Part shown: one piece after another, positions 1 to 8,548 of the stretch
Layout of the letters: each line of letters starts with the position of its first letter
Numbering within the stretch: the first letter of the stretch is position 1
DNA from: Micromonospora sp. NBC_01813
Lineage (GTDB): Bacteria > Actinomycetota > Actinomycetes > Mycobacteriales > Micromonosporaceae
DNA length: 64,000 nt
Direction: 5' to 3'
Assembly (NCBI RefSeq): GCF_035917335.1
Contig: NZ_CP109067.1
Span: 870,501 to 934,500, forward strand
Program-made: the position numbers and the translations under genes
Notes under the pieces: generated by a model
Told to the model about the DNA's origin: nothing
The model's input: only the letters and a program-made list of their open reading frames with translations
Database searches by the model: none

Positions 1-3
1 CAG

Positions 4-45
4 TGCGCCCGGGTGGTCGCCAGTCGTGGCGGCCACCCGGGCGCA
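4..45 (-). terminator. Hairpin terminator after the nickel/cobalt exporter gene
   Basis: A perfect 13-bp inverted repeat (4-16 with 33-45) is extended inward by a CGCC/GGCG pairing. It lies about 43 bp beyond the stop codon of the minus-strand exporter gene. There is no clear U-tract, as is common in high-GC actinomycetes. Confidence 0.6.
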
Positions 46-87
46 TGGCTGCCAGGCAGTCGCCGCGGCGTGGCGGGATGCTGCTGG

Positions 88-948
88 TCAGCCCGCCAGC
101 GTCCGGGCGGCGATCACCAGGTAGATCGCGCCGCCGCCGGCCACGGCCAGGCCGGCGATCAACGGAATCCGGGCCACCAGCGCCCGGACCGGAGCCCAAC
201 CACCGCCGCGCCCGGACACTGCGGACCAGCCCCGGATGGTGAGCGCACCGACCGCGGTCAGCGTGGCGGCCATCCCGACGCCGAAGGCGCCGACGAGCAC
301 GACCGCGTCGAACGTCCGCCCGGTGAGCAGCCCGCTGACCAGCACCAGGAACGCCGAGGGCGACGGGAGCAACCCGCCGGAGAGGCCGATGGCGACCAGC
401 CCGCGCCGCGACCACGGATCGGTCAGCGCCACCTCGTCGTGGTGGTGGTGATGCGCCACTGGCCGGGCCCGTACCGCCACCGACCCCGCGCTGTCGTGCA
501 GGGTCTCCTGCGGATGGTCGTGGTGATGGTCCGCGCCCCCGTGGTCGTGGTGGTGGTCCCCGTGCTGGTGGTCGTGGCCGGCACCGCGTAGTTGCCGGTA
601 GGCCAGGTGCAGCCCCACCCCGATCACCACCAGCCCGGCCAGCACCTGCATCCAGGCGGTGATCCGCTCGGTGCCCACGCTGGCGACGCCGCTCAGCCCG
701 ACCCAGCCGATCGCCAGGACCAGCACCGACACGGTGTGCATCAACGCCACGATCAGCCCCAGCCGCAGTGCGTCGCGGTACCGCCCCCGGGTGCCGACCA
801 GGTACGCGGCGGTGATGCTCTTGCCGTGCCCGGGTGCCACCGCGTGCGCGGCACCGACACCGAGCGCGACCAGCAGCGCCAGCCAGAACACCGCGCCGCT
901 GTCGAACATCTCGATCAGCCGCGCCTCGAAACCGCTGATCCCGGTCAC
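88..948 (-). CDS. NicO/RcnA-type nickel/cobalt efflux membrane protein
   Basis: A polytopic membrane protein of about 286 residues, predicted to move Ni2+ or Co2+ across the cytoplasmic membrane. An early helix carries the family signature HAVAPGHGKS. A central cytoplasmic loop is extremely rich in His and Asp (runs such as HHHDHGG and HHHHH), as in RcnA-like metal loops, and more helices follow. The open frame could start at 978. The GTG at 948 is preferred because an AAGGAGG ribosome site (960-954) precedes it and it overlaps the upstream stop codon in a GTGA junction, which implies translational coupling with the secreted partner. NicO proteins include importers and exporters, so the direction is inferred from the His-rich loop. 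Confidence 0.8.
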   Translation of the reverse strand: MTGISGFEARLIEMFDSGAVFWLALLVALGVGAAHAVAPGHGKSITAAYLVGTRGRYRDALRLGLIVALMHTVSVLVLAIGWVGLSGVASVGTERITAWMQVLAGLVVIGVGLHLAYRQLRGAGHDHQHGDHHHDHGGADHHHDHPQETLHDSAGSVAVRARPVAHHHHHDEVALTDPWSRRGLVAIGLSGGLLPSPSAFLVLVSGLLTGRTFDAVVLVGAFGVGMAATLTAVGALTIRGWSAVSGRGGGWAPVRALVARIPLIAGLAVAGGGAIYLVIAARTLAG

Positions 949-1604
949 CCGGTCCTCCTTCTGCGCAGCGTCCGCCACGCGATCGACACCGCGACCCCGC
1001 CGGCCAGGGCGGCACCGGTGCCCACCGCGAGCGTCGCGACGGTGCCGGCCCGACCGTCACCGCTCAGGGACACCCGGTGGGTGGTCTGCGCCGAGGTGAA
1101 CAGCGCCTGGTCAGGGGTCATCGGTCCGGTGGCGGTCAGCACCGTCCGGTACGCGGTGTGCAAATCAGTCAGTGCGTCGAGCTGGATCTCGACCTCGACC
1201 GCCGGCTGCGGGCAGTCGAAGGTGAGCCGGGCACCCTGGCGCAGCAGGTCCTCCAGCGGCAGCACCGTCGACCGGCAGGGCTCGCCGGCCTGGCGTACCA
1301 CGATCCGCTCGGTCAGGTAGCGCCGGACCTGGTTGGAACGGGCCAGCTTCTGTTCGCCGGTCAGCGTGGTGTCCACCGGCCCGGCGGCCGGGTCCTCGAA
1401 CGCACCCAGCGACTGGCCGAGCGCCACCCAGTCGTCCTCGGCGGCCTGCCAGGTGATCGTCACCTCGGTGCCGTCGACGTCGATGCGGGCGGTGGCCGGC
1501 GGCCCGAACGGGTGCGCGGCGGCCGACGCCGGCGTCGTGAGCTGCGCGGCGGCCGCGAGCAGGGCCGTCGCGGCCACGCCGAGCAGGGCGGATCGGATCC
1601 TCAC
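945..1604 (-). CDS. Secreted/anchored partner protein of the NicO transporter
   Basis: A 219-residue protein with an N-terminal signal sequence (basic start, hydrophobic core, likely cleavage after PASA before AHPFGP) and a C-terminal hydrophobic helix followed by RRRR, giving an extracellular domain anchored by its tail. The mature part begins with a His-Pro segment and has two Cys residues that could form a disulfide. It overlaps the exporter gene by four bases, and such small secreted proteins often sit upstream of NicO genes in actinomycetes. A role in metal capture or assisting the transporter is inference; no catalytic motif is visible. Confidence 0.7.
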   Translation of the reverse strand: MRIRSALLGVAATALLAAAAQLTTPASAAAHPFGPPATARIDVDGTEVTITWQAAEDDWVALGQSLGAFEDPAAGPVDTTLTGEQKLARSNQVRRYLTERIVVRQAGEPCRSTVLPLEDLLRQGARLTFDCPQPAVEVEIQLDALTDLHTAYRTVLTATGPMTPDQALFTSAQTTHRVSLSGDGRAGTVATLAVGTGAALAGGVAVSIAWRTLRRRRTG

Positions 1605-1619
1605 GAATGCTCTCCCTGG

Positions 1620-1667
1620 CCCGGGTACGTCCCCGCCGACCGCCTCGACGGCGGGGACGTACCCGGG
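1620..1667 (-). terminator. Strong hairpin between the phosphoesterase and metal-transport genes
   Basis: A perfect 19-bp inverted repeat (1620-1638 with 1649-1667) with a 10-nt loop. It follows the stop codon of the minus-strand phosphoesterase gene by 17 bp and ends 16 bp before the next start codon. It most likely terminates phosphoesterase transcripts; an attenuator role for the metal genes is possible. Confidence 0.8.
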
Positions 1668-1683
1668 TGAATCGCGGGTGTGG

Positions 1684-3342
1684 TTACTTGGTGACGGTGA
1701 TCAGCGGGCTGGTGATCTGCTGGTTCTCGCTGACCAGGTTGATGTGGTGGGTACTGCCGTTCTTCGCCGTCGACGGGAGCGCGAACCGCTGGTCGACGCG
1801 GCCCAACTCGTCGGCGACCAGGTTCATCACGAAGACACCGTTGCGGCCATCGGCGGCCTTGGTGTTGCGCAGGTAGACGGCGACCTTCTCGTCCGGGTCG
1901 TAGCCGGCGGCCGAGATGGCGACCAGGCCCTCCACCGGTACGGTGGTGCGGTCGACGGTGACCTGCTCGCCGGTGGTGTTCTCCGGGGTGCGGATCTCGT
2001 TGACGGTCCGCTCACCGGCGGCGTTCTTGCGGATCAGGAACCCGTCGTGGTGCTCGCCGTTGGCGTAGCGGGCCTCGAACCGGATGCTGTCCGACTCGAC
2101 GTCGATCATCTGGTAGAGCTGGGTGTTCTGTGAACTGCTGACCACCTCGGCACCGTTGCCGGTCCAGTTGACGCCACCGTTGAGGGTGTACATCTTGCCG
2201 CCGGAGACGGACACGACGTAGACGACGCCGTTGTGCACGGCGGCCGACTCGCGGGCGGTGGCCACGTTGCCCCGGCCGTACGAGTGGTCGTGGCCCTGCA
2301 GTACCAGGTCCACGCCGTAGCGTTCGAGCAGCGGACCCCACTGGCTACGTACGTTGGGGTTGTTGCGGGTGCCGGTGGTCGAGTAGACCGGGTGGTGGAA
2401 GGTGACCACCGTCCACTTGTTCGGGTTGCTCTCCAGCACCTGCTCCAGCCACGCGGTCTGCGCGGCCATCAGCGTGGCGTTGCTCTGGTGGTTGGTGTCC
2501 AGACCGATGAACCGCACCCCCTGGTAGTCCAGGTAGTACGCGGTCTGCTTCAGCTCCTCGTTGCCCGGACCGTTGTCCGGGTACGGGAACTGCGGCCGCC
2601 AGAACGTCGACAGGCCGCCGCTGTACTCGTGGTTGCCCGGGATCGAGATGCTGGCGACCTGCTGGTTGATGAAGCCGTCGGCCCGGTGCCACTGGCCCCA
2701 CTGCTCTTCGCTGTTCGCGTTGTCGATCAGGTCACCGGCGTTGACGACCAGCTTGGCCTCCGGCCGGTCGGCGAACGCCTGCCGGAACACCCGCGGCACG
2801 GCGGAGTCGAGGTTGTTCTGCGCGTCGCCGTAGTAGACGAACGAGAACGGGTCGAACCCGTCCGCTGCGGTGGTGAAGTCGATCCACTCGCTCCAGTTGG
2901 TGCCGTCGCCGACCCGGTAGGTGTAGCGGGTGTTCGGCGTCAGCCCGGTGAACTCGACCTCGTGGTAGGTCGAGGCGTATCCGAGCGTGGTGTTGACCGG
3001 GGTGCTGCGGCTGGCCATCACCCTGCTGACGGTGGCGTCGGCGGCCGGTACGCCGCCGACCAGGGCACGCGGGGCCGCCAGGATCTCGGCCTGCGCCCAG
3101 TCGGCGGGCGCCTCGGCCCGCCAGGTCACCTTCTGTGAGGTGGCCGGGGTGGTGGTCGGGATGAGCATGATGCGGTCCGGGACGGGGCTCGGCTTGTGGA
3201 TCTCGGCAGCCGGGTAGCGGACCGGCGGTGCGTCACCGACCGCCGGGCTGACCGCGAAGCCGCCGATCAGCGCGGCCGCCGCACCGGCAGCTACCAGCTG
3301 CGCGGTCCGGGACTGGCTGGTCCAGGCTCGTCTGACGTTCAC
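1684..3342 (-). CDS. Secreted purple-acid-phosphatase-like metallophosphoesterase
   Basis: A protein of about 552 residues that hydrolyses phosphomonoesters outside the cell. Order: signal peptide (about 1-35), an N-terminal FN3-like PAP domain (TPNTRYTYRVGDG), the calcineurin-like catalytic domain, then a C-terminal beta domain. All dinuclear-metal motifs are present: GDAQ, GDLIDN, GNHEYS, HHPVYS and GHDHSYG. The open frame begins at 3405, but the GTG at 3342 is preferred because a GAGGGGG site precedes it and it starts directly with the signal peptide. It is monocistronic, ends at a strong hairpin, and is divergent from the gene at 3586. Whether phosphate regulates it cannot be told; no clear PHO box was found. 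Confidence 0.85.
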   Translation of the reverse strand: MNVRRAWTSQSRTAQLVAAGAAAALIGGFAVSPAVGDAPPVRYPAAEIHKPSPVPDRIMLIPTTTPATSQKVTWRAEAPADWAQAEILAAPRALVGGVPAADATVSRVMASRSTPVNTTLGYASTYHEVEFTGLTPNTRYTYRVGDGTNWSEWIDFTTAADGFDPFSFVYYGDAQNNLDSAVPRVFRQAFADRPEAKLVVNAGDLIDNANSEEQWGQWHRADGFINQQVASISIPGNHEYSGGLSTFWRPQFPYPDNGPGNEELKQTAYYLDYQGVRFIGLDTNHQSNATLMAAQTAWLEQVLESNPNKWTVVTFHHPVYSTTGTRNNPNVRSQWGPLLERYGVDLVLQGHDHSYGRGNVATARESAAVHNGVVYVVSVSGGKMYTLNGGVNWTGNGAEVVSSSQNTQLYQMIDVESDSIRFEARYANGEHHDGFLIRKNAAGERTVNEIRTPENTTGEQVTVDRTTVPVEGLVAISAAGYDPDEKVAVYLRNTKAADGRNGVFVMNLVADELGRVDQRFALPSTAKNGSTHHINLVSENQQITSPLITVTK

Positions 3343-3585
3343 GGGTGAGGTCCCCCTCAAGGATCTCGACTGACCCGCCGGCGGAGGCCGGCGGGACCTC
3401 CGCATTCATTCGTGGCCCCGCGCACAGCAGCCGACACCCGGGTTGACGCTTGATGAACTCATGATCGACAAGGCCCTGGCGTCAGCCGCGCGACATCCGC
3501 CGGTCAACCAGCGGCCATCCGCCGTTGCGCCAACGCCCGCGCCGGCCTGCCTACGATTCCGCTCGACCAGCCGATCGAACCCCAG

Positions 3586-4134
3586 GTGACGGAGCAGATG
3601 ACCGCGAACCCACCGCCGCGCCAGTCGCCGCCGGACCGCCCGGCCCCGTCCGGGCGGCAGCCCCGGATGGCCGCCGTGGCCGTGGTCGGCCTCGCCGCGC
3701 TACTGAGCCTGACCGCCGCCGAGCCACGCTCCGTCGACCTGGTCAAGGACGACCACTTCATGACCGTGCAGACCCCCGGCGTACTGACCATCGAAGCCGG
3801 CGAGTGCTTCAGCGACCCGTTCTTCTACCCGCGCGCCGGGGAGGTGGTGGTGCTCTACACACCGTGCGACGAACCACCGGTCGACAACCAGACGTACGGC
3901 TTCGTCGACGCCGCCGACGGGCCGTGGGACCGCGACGACCTCGCCGAGTTCGGCTGGCAACGCTGTGGCGACGGCTTCGCCACCTACTGGCCCGACCCCG
4001 ACGGGTCCGATCTCGACTACTACCCGGTGCTGCCGACCGAACAGACCTGGGCCGACGGCGACCGGACGGTGATGTGCGTGGTCTACGACCCGAGCGGACG
4101 GCTGGCCGGTTCGGCGCTGCCGCTGGCCCGTTGA
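3586..4134 (+). CDS. Membrane-anchored protein resembling the 'septum formation' family
   Basis: A 182-residue protein with a short Pro-rich cytoplasmic tail, one transmembrane helix (about residues 29-44) and an extracellular domain. The domain has four Cys in the arrangement seen in actinobacterial septum-formation-family proteins: a GECF motif, a TPCDEP motif, a later QRCGDG, and a C-terminal tract with W-DGDR-VMC. The start is GTG; an ATG four codons downstream is the alternative, and no good ribosome site precedes either. The family assignment comes from motif spacing only. The function is unknown, and a real role in septation should not be assumed. Confidence 0.55.
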   Translation: MTEQMTANPPPRQSPPDRPAPSGRQPRMAAVAVVGLAALLSLTAAEPRSVDLVKDDHFMTVQTPGVLTIEAGECFSDPFFYPRAGEVVVLYTPCDEPPVDNQTYGFVDAADGPWDRDDLAEFGWQRCGDGFATYWPDPDGSDLDYYPVLPTEQTWADGDRTVMCVVYDPSGRLAGSALPLAR

Positions 4135-4158
4135 GTACGGCCTCTCGCCGAAGGCCCG

Positions 4159-5037
4159 CTACGCGAAGAAGATCGGTAGCAGGGTGAGCGAGTTGACCGC
4201 GCCATGGGCCAGGATCAGCGCCCAGATGTTGCGGTACCGCGCCCACAGGTAGCCCAGGAACAGACCGAACCCGCCGTTGAACACCAGCACCACGGCGACC
4301 GTCTCGGCCAGCGGCCCGGAACCGATCCGGTGGGTGTGCATCGCCGCGAACAGCAGCGCAGTGGCGGCGATCGCCGGCCAGCGGCCGAGCAGCGCCTCCA
4401 GCCGGGTCTGCAGCACCGCCCGGTAGAAGATCTCCTCCAGCACACTCGCGGTGAGGAAGGTCAGCAGCATCGCGGTGATCAGGAACGCCGGATCGTACTC
4501 CCGGTAACCGGACAGGTCCGTCGTCGTGGCCAGCGGGCTGTAGTACGCCAGCCACGCCCATCCGGCGATCGCCGGCAGCGGCCCCAGCCAGTACCACCAC
4601 ACCGGCACCGCGCGACGGTGCTCCCGACCGCCCGGTGACGGTGCCGGCCAGACCCGCAGCACGAGCCACGCGCCACCGAGCAGCACCGCCACCTTCAGTG
4701 GGCCGTACCAGACACTGCCCGGGCCCAGCGCCAACGCCAGCAGGGCGAACCCCACGGCGATCCCGACCAGGGCGGACACCTGCCGGGTGAGTGCGGCCCG
4801 CGCCTCGTCGCCCGCCGGTGCCAACACCGGCAGCCGGGGCGGCACCAGCCGGGTCAGCAGCAGCCCGACCGCCAGCGCAACGACCACCGACAGCAACGGC
4901 ACCGGTGTCGCCTCGGCATCCGCCGAGGTGCTCACCTCGGTGCGACCGGTGAGTGCCAGCCACCCGAGCGCGCCACCGATCGTGGCCAACCCGGCCGCGG
5001 TCAGCAACGGAACCGATGTCACGGCGTGGGGCTTCAT
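4159..5037 (-). CDS. CPBP-family intramembrane metalloprotease
   Basis: A 292-residue polytopic protein of the CAAX-protease/bacteriocin-processing (CPBP, Abi) family. The diagnostic motifs are in the C-terminal half: EEIFYRAVLQ (glutamates), a His in AMHTHRIG, and HGAVNS, together forming the intramembrane metal site. About eight hydrophobic segments are visible. The substrate is unknown. The ATG lies only 11 bases after the stop codon of the IS607 tnpB gene and has a GAGG ribosome site, so the mobile element has been placed directly against its 5' end. Its native promoter has probably been displaced, and it may now depend on read-through from the element. Confidence 0.8.
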   Translation of the reverse strand: MKPHAVTSVPLLTAAGLATIGGALGWLALTGRTEVSTSADAEATPVPLLSVVVALAVGLLLTRLVPPRLPVLAPAGDEARAALTRQVSALVGIAVGFALLALALGPGSVWYGPLKVAVLLGGAWLVLRVWPAPSPGGREHRRAVPVWWYWLGPLPAIAGWAWLAYYSPLATTTDLSGYREYDPAFLITAMLLTFLTASVLEEIFYRAVLQTRLEALLGRWPAIAATALLFAAMHTHRIGSGPLAETVAVVLVFNGGFGLFLGYLWARYRNIWALILAHGAVNSLTLLPIFFA

Positions 5038-5048
5038 GCCGTTACCTC

Positions 5049-6422
5049 TCAGTGGGCTTTAGTGAGCGCACGGTTGGTAGTCCTGCCTTGCGGTAGGACG
5101 GTCCCGGTCTGATCCGCTTGAGCGGTGCCGGGTTCACGCTTCACGGCCACCTGCCCGCGTGTGCGGGTCTTCTGGTCGGCTCCACGTGCTGCCACCGGGC
5201 CACTCCCGGCGGTTGCCGCCGCAAGGGCGGCCAGGTTCACAGCGGCGTTGCGGTCACGGTCGATGACTAGACCGCACGCCTCACACCGGTATTCACGCTC
5301 GGACAGGGCCAGCTTGGTTTTCACCGTGCCACAGCCCGAGCAGGTCTTGCTGGACGGGTACCAGCGGTCGGCCACCACAAGCCGGCCGCCGTTCCATCCG
5401 GTCTTGTACGCCAACTGGCGGCGGATCTCCGCGAATCCGGCGTCGGCGACGTGCCGAGCCAACCGCCGGTTGCGCAGCATGCCGGTGACGTTGAGGTCTT
5501 CCACCACAACGGTGCCGTACGTCGTGGCGAGTCGGGTGGTGAGCTTGTGCAGCCCATCACGGCGCAGATGAGCGACCCGGGCGTGAGCACGACCGAGCCG
5601 GCTCGCGGCCCGTTCCCACCGCTTCGAGGGACGTCGTCCGGTACGCCGGTCCGGGCCCTGCTTGCGCGACAGCGTCCGGCCGAGCGCATGCATCCGTTGC
5701 CGCGCGGCCACGAGGTGGCGCGGGTTGTCGACCAACTCGCCGGTGGACAGCACCGCGAGATGCCGGATACCGACGTCCACACCAACCACCGAGCCGGGTC
5801 GGGCCGGGCTGCGTTCGGCGCGTTCGACCTCGACGGTGAACGACACATGCCACCGTCCGCCATCACGACGCACTGTCGCGGACATGATCCGGGCGGTGCC
5901 GGCTTCAATACGGCGGGCGAGCTTGCGGGCGGACTCGTACAACTTCAACCGGCCCAGCCGGGGTAGCACCACGTGCATCCGGTCCGGTTCGACCCGGATC
6001 GCCCCGGTGGTGAACCGTACGCTGGGCGTGGTACGGCGGCGGGACTTGAACCGGGGGAAACCCGACGGCCGACCGGCGCGTTTCCCGCTGCGGGAGTCAG
6101 TCCAGTTCTTCAACCCGCGAGCGAGCGCGTCGAGGCCGGTGTTGAACGCCTCCTTCGACACCTCACCCCACCACGGCGCGACTTCGGGCTTCGCGGCGTT
6201 CCATGCCTTCCGAAGACCGGCCAGCGACCAGGACAGTGATGGCGTTAGCAACTCGTCTGGTACGCCGTAGGAGCGTTCGGCGATGCGCTGGTCCATGACC
6301 GCCTTGACCTTCGCGAGCGCCCAGTTGTGGGCGAGCCGGGCGGCCCCAGCGTGTGCAAGGACGTCGCGTTCCTGGCGCGAGGTGAGGTCGAGGGCGAACC
6401 GGTACGCCTGGATCGTTTTCAC
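5049..6422 (-). CDS. tnpB: TnpB, RNA-guided RuvC-type nuclease of an IS607 element
   Basis: A 457-residue TnpB/OrfB protein. The RuvC catalytic residues are all visible: Asp in GVDVGIRHL (about 216), Glu in VVVEDLNV (about 308) and Asp in DRDRNAAVN (about 388-390). A zinc ribbon lies between the last two (CSGC at about 361 and CEAC at about 380). The N-terminal helix-turn-helix-like region is present and the length is normal, so it may be active. The GTG at 6422 forms a GTGA overlap with tnpA; the longer frame from 6503 is an unsupported extension. TnpB proteins of this type cut DNA guided by an omega-RNA made from the tnpB 3' end and transposon right end. Here that RNA would have to overlap the coding end, because the next gene starts 11 bases on. 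Confidence 0.9.
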   Translation of the reverse strand: MKTIQAYRFALDLTSRQERDVLAHAGAARLAHNWALAKVKAVMDQRIAERSYGVPDELLTPSLSWSLAGLRKAWNAAKPEVAPWWGEVSKEAFNTGLDALARGLKNWTDSRSGKRAGRPSGFPRFKSRRRTTPSVRFTTGAIRVEPDRMHVVLPRLGRLKLYESARKLARRIEAGTARIMSATVRRDGGRWHVSFTVEVERAERSPARPGSVVGVDVGIRHLAVLSTGELVDNPRHLVAARQRMHALGRTLSRKQGPDRRTGRRPSKRWERAASRLGRAHARVAHLRRDGLHKLTTRLATTYGTVVVEDLNVTGMLRNRRLARHVADAGFAEIRRQLAYKTGWNGGRLVVADRWYPSSKTCSGCGTVKTKLALSEREYRCEACGLVIDRDRNAAVNLAALAAATAGSGPVAARGADQKTRTRGQVAVKREPGTAQADQTGTVLPQGRTTNRALTKAH

Positions 6423-7000
6423 GCCGGGCCACTCTCGGTGGCGGCTTCGACCGCCCGGCGGGCACGGTTCGCGCCAGCGCGACGCCCGTACAGGCGGGCG
6501 CACAACGACGTCAGGATCTCCGTCACGTCGCGGACCAGATCATCGTCGACCTCAGCCGGGTCGACCACCAGCAGTCGGCGGCCCTGCGCGGCCAGCGCCG
6601 CCTCAACGTACTCGGCCCCGAACCGGGCGAACCGGTCCCGATGCTCAACCACGATCGTTGCCACCTTCGGGTCGCGCAGCAGCGCGAGGAACTTCTTGCG
6701 GTGCCCGTTCAACGCGGATCCAACCTCGGTCACCACCCGATCGACGCCGAGTTTCTGCCCGGTGGCCCACACGGTGACCCGGGCGACTTGCCGGTCCAGG
6801 TCGGGTTTCTGATCGGCTGAGGACACCCGGGCGTACACCACGGTCTGCCCCGTCTCGGCCGACGTGCCGGTGACCGGCTCACCGACCATGATCAGTCGAC
6901 CGATCCGGTAGGTGGGAACAGGCAGCGTCCCGGCTGCGTACTGTCGCCGAGCGGTGATGTACGCGATGCCGGTCGACGCTGCCCACTCCTTGAGGTTCAC
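6419..7000 (-). CDS. tnpA: TnpA, IS607-family serine recombinase
   Basis: A 193-residue serine site-specific recombinase that catalyses excision and insertion of the element. The N-terminal 50 residues form a MerR-like helix-turn-helix (MNLKEWAASTGI and TARRQYAAGTLPVPTYRIG), followed by the resolvase domain with the nucleophile region VYARVSSADQK and the conserved EHRDRFARFG motif. The gene starts at GTG and its stop overlaps the tnpB start by four bases. Family size and domain order are those of a complete IS607 TnpA, with no frameshift. Confidence 0.9.
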   Translation of the reverse strand: MNLKEWAASTGIAYITARRQYAAGTLPVPTYRIGRLIMVGEPVTGTSAETGQTVVYARVSSADQKPDLDRQVARVTVWATGQKLGVDRVVTEVGSALNGHRKKFLALLRDPKVATIVVEHRDRFARFGAEYVEAALAAQGRRLLVVDPAEVDDDLVRDVTEILTSLCARLYGRRAGANRARRAVEAATESGPA

Positions 7001-7006
7001 GCGAGC

Positions 7007-7012
7007 ATCATA
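7007..7012 (-). promoter_or_regulatory. Probable -10 box of a leaderless tnpA transcript
   Basis: A near-consensus TATGAT hexamer on the minus strand, in an unusually AT-rich patch, ends 6 nt before the tnpA GTG. That spacing is typical of leaderless actinobacterial promoters. No matching -35 element is obvious and there is no ribosome site before tnpA. Confidence 0.4.
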
Positions 7013-7132
7013 GCAGTTTCAAGAGCGCCATAGATGCCCGGAGCGCCAACAGTCAGCTACCCCCTGAGTGTAGAAGCCGGCCGCACCCGTGCCGGCGGTT
7101 CGGATACCGGCCCCGCGGGTAGGGTGGCCGGC

Positions 7133-7678
7133 ATGGCTGTCACCTCAGAGATGGTGCCGCTGGGCACCCCGGCCCCCGATTTCGCTCTCCCGGACACCAC
7201 CGGCCAGGTGATCCGCCGGGACGATCTCGCGGGTTCGCCGGCGCTGCTTGTCGCCTTTGTTTGCAACCACTGTCCCTACGTGCAACACCTCGAGGCGGCA
7301 CTCGGCAAGGTACTGGCCGGCTATCCGTCGTTGGCGGTGGTCGGCATCTGCACCAACGACGCGCAGGCGTACCCGGACGACTCGCCCGAGAAGCTGGCCG
7401 AGCAGGCGCAGCGGGCCGGGTGGGACTTTCCCTACCTGGTCGACGCAAGCCAGCAGGTCGGGCGGGCCTACCAGGCCGTCTGCACCCCGGACTTCTTCCT
7501 GTACGGCGCCGACCGCACCCTGGCCTACCGCGGAGCCTTCGACGACTCGACCCCCGGCAACGGCAAACCGGTCACCGGCGACGCCCTGCGCGGCGCGATC
7601 GAGGCGGTGCTCGCCGGCCGGCCGGTCCCCGAGCCGCAGCAGCCCAGCATGGGTTGCTCGATCAAGTGGCGGTCCTGA
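7133..7678 (+). CDS. Thioredoxin-like/peroxiredoxin-family protein (CNHCPY type)
   Basis: A cytosolic 181-residue thioredoxin-fold protein. It has the redoxin opening (GTPAPDFALPDTTGQ), the family active-site motif CNHCPYVQH instead of the usual CxxC, and the conserved tail PSMGCSIKW. The motif suggests a thiol redox enzyme, but the substrate is unknown. The frame opens at 7034. The ATG at 7133 is preferred because the family begins there and an AGGGTGG site precedes it. The IS607 element lies directly upstream on the other strand. Confidence 0.85.
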   Translation: MAVTSEMVPLGTPAPDFALPDTTGQVIRRDDLAGSPALLVAFVCNHCPYVQHLEAALGKVLAGYPSLAVVGICTNDAQAYPDDSPEKLAEQAQRAGWDFPYLVDASQQVGRAYQAVCTPDFFLYGADRTLAYRGAFDDSTPGNGKPVTGDALRGAIEAVLAGRPVPEPQQPSMGCSIKWRS

Positions 7679-7783
7679 CTCGATCGTCGCCGAGTGGTTG
7701 CCCCGAGGCCCTGACGGTGGACCGGTCGCGGTCGGGTGACGCTCGCGGGTAAACCGCCGCCGGCCGCCGCGCGTCAACCCGGC

Positions 7784-8533
7784 ATGACTCGTCTGCGCGT
7801 ACCGATGCTCGTCTGTCTCGCCGTCGTCCTGGTGGCCGCCGGCTGTGCCCCGTCCGACCGGTCCGACCCGGTGGAGGCCGGGTCGCCACCGGCCGGGCAC
7901 GCCGGCGGCGCCGGTCCGCCGTCGGCGCCCGGATCGCCGCCGCGACAAGGGAGGACACCGACGGTGGAACTCAGCCGGGACAGCCGGGACGGTCCACCCG
8001 GGCCCGCCCCGGACACCTACCAGGTGCGGTACGGGTGGGCGATCCCAGCGGAACTGGTACGGGTCGACCATGAGGTCCGGCCGCCGGTGGCGCCGCAGCC
8101 GCAGCCGCCGCTGCCGTACCTGATCGAGATCGACGCCGCCGATCATCCCTCGGCGAAGCCGGCGTTCGGCCGAATGTCGTTCGCCTTCCGGTCGGGTTTT
8201 CCGTCCTACGAGGTCGGATACGTGCCCCGGGTCGTCTTCGACGGCAGCGGCGAGCCGCTGGAGCTGCCCGGGAACTGCTTTCTGCAGATCCGGTTCGTCT
8301 CCGCGCAGGCCCACGACGGACAGGGCCGGATGTCGGTGCGTCGCTCGCCGCGACCGGAGCTTGGGTTCGAAAACCTGCGGGGGTACGGCTTCGCCGGTGA
8401 CTTCGAGGGCCGGGTCACCTACGGTGTCGGGGTCGAGGTCGCCGCTGGCGCCGACCAGGTGCTGCCGGTACGGATCATCGAACTGACCCGCGACGGACTG
8501 CACATCGTCGCGGTGGACGTCGGACACGGCTGA
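7784..8533 (+). CDS. Lipoprotein with an AMIN-like domain
   Basis: A protein of about 249 residues. A type II signal peptide with lipobox VAAGC (Cys about residue 22) is followed by a Pro/Gly-rich linker of about 60 residues and a C-terminal beta domain. That domain (GFPSYEVGYVPRVVFDGSGEPLELPG and a later VEV-PVRIIELTRDG) fits the AMIN-like lipoproteins of actinomycetes. The protein would sit on the outer face of the membrane; binding to cell-wall polymer is the family inference. The ATG at 7784 starts directly with the signal sequence. The stop codon lies 15 bp before the oxidase start, so the two are probably cotranscribed. Confidence 0.65.
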   Translation: MTRLRVPMLVCLAVVLVAAGCAPSDRSDPVEAGSPPAGHAGGAGPPSAPGSPPRQGRTPTVELSRDSRDGPPGPAPDTYQVRYGWAIPAELVRVDHEVRPPVAPQPQPPLPYLIEIDAADHPSAKPAFGRMSFAFRSGFPSYEVGYVPRVVFDGSGEPLELPGNCFLQIRFVSAQAHDGQGRMSVRRSPRPELGFENLRGYGFAGDFEGRVTYGVGVEVAAGADQVLPVRIIELTRDGLHIVAVDVGHG

Positions 8534-8548
8534 GAAGGAGACGGACGG

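Larger units (their letters stand above)
5040..7030 (-). mobile_element. IS607-type element (tnpA serine recombinase + tnpB)
   Basis: Two overlapping minus-strand genes in the standard IS607 order, tnpA then tnpB, occupy about 2 kb. IS607 elements lack terminal inverted repeats and make no target duplication, so the ends cannot be fixed by eye. The left end lies between 7001 and about 7060, and the right end close to 5038-5049 or just inside the tnpB 3' region. Both genes look intact. The element sits between two genes, the CPBP protease (-) and a redoxin (+), that would otherwise be a divergent pair. Confidence 0.8.

Noticed and set aside
5038-5048. Terminal inverted repeats for the transposon
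   Set aside because: None found and none expected for IS607 elements.
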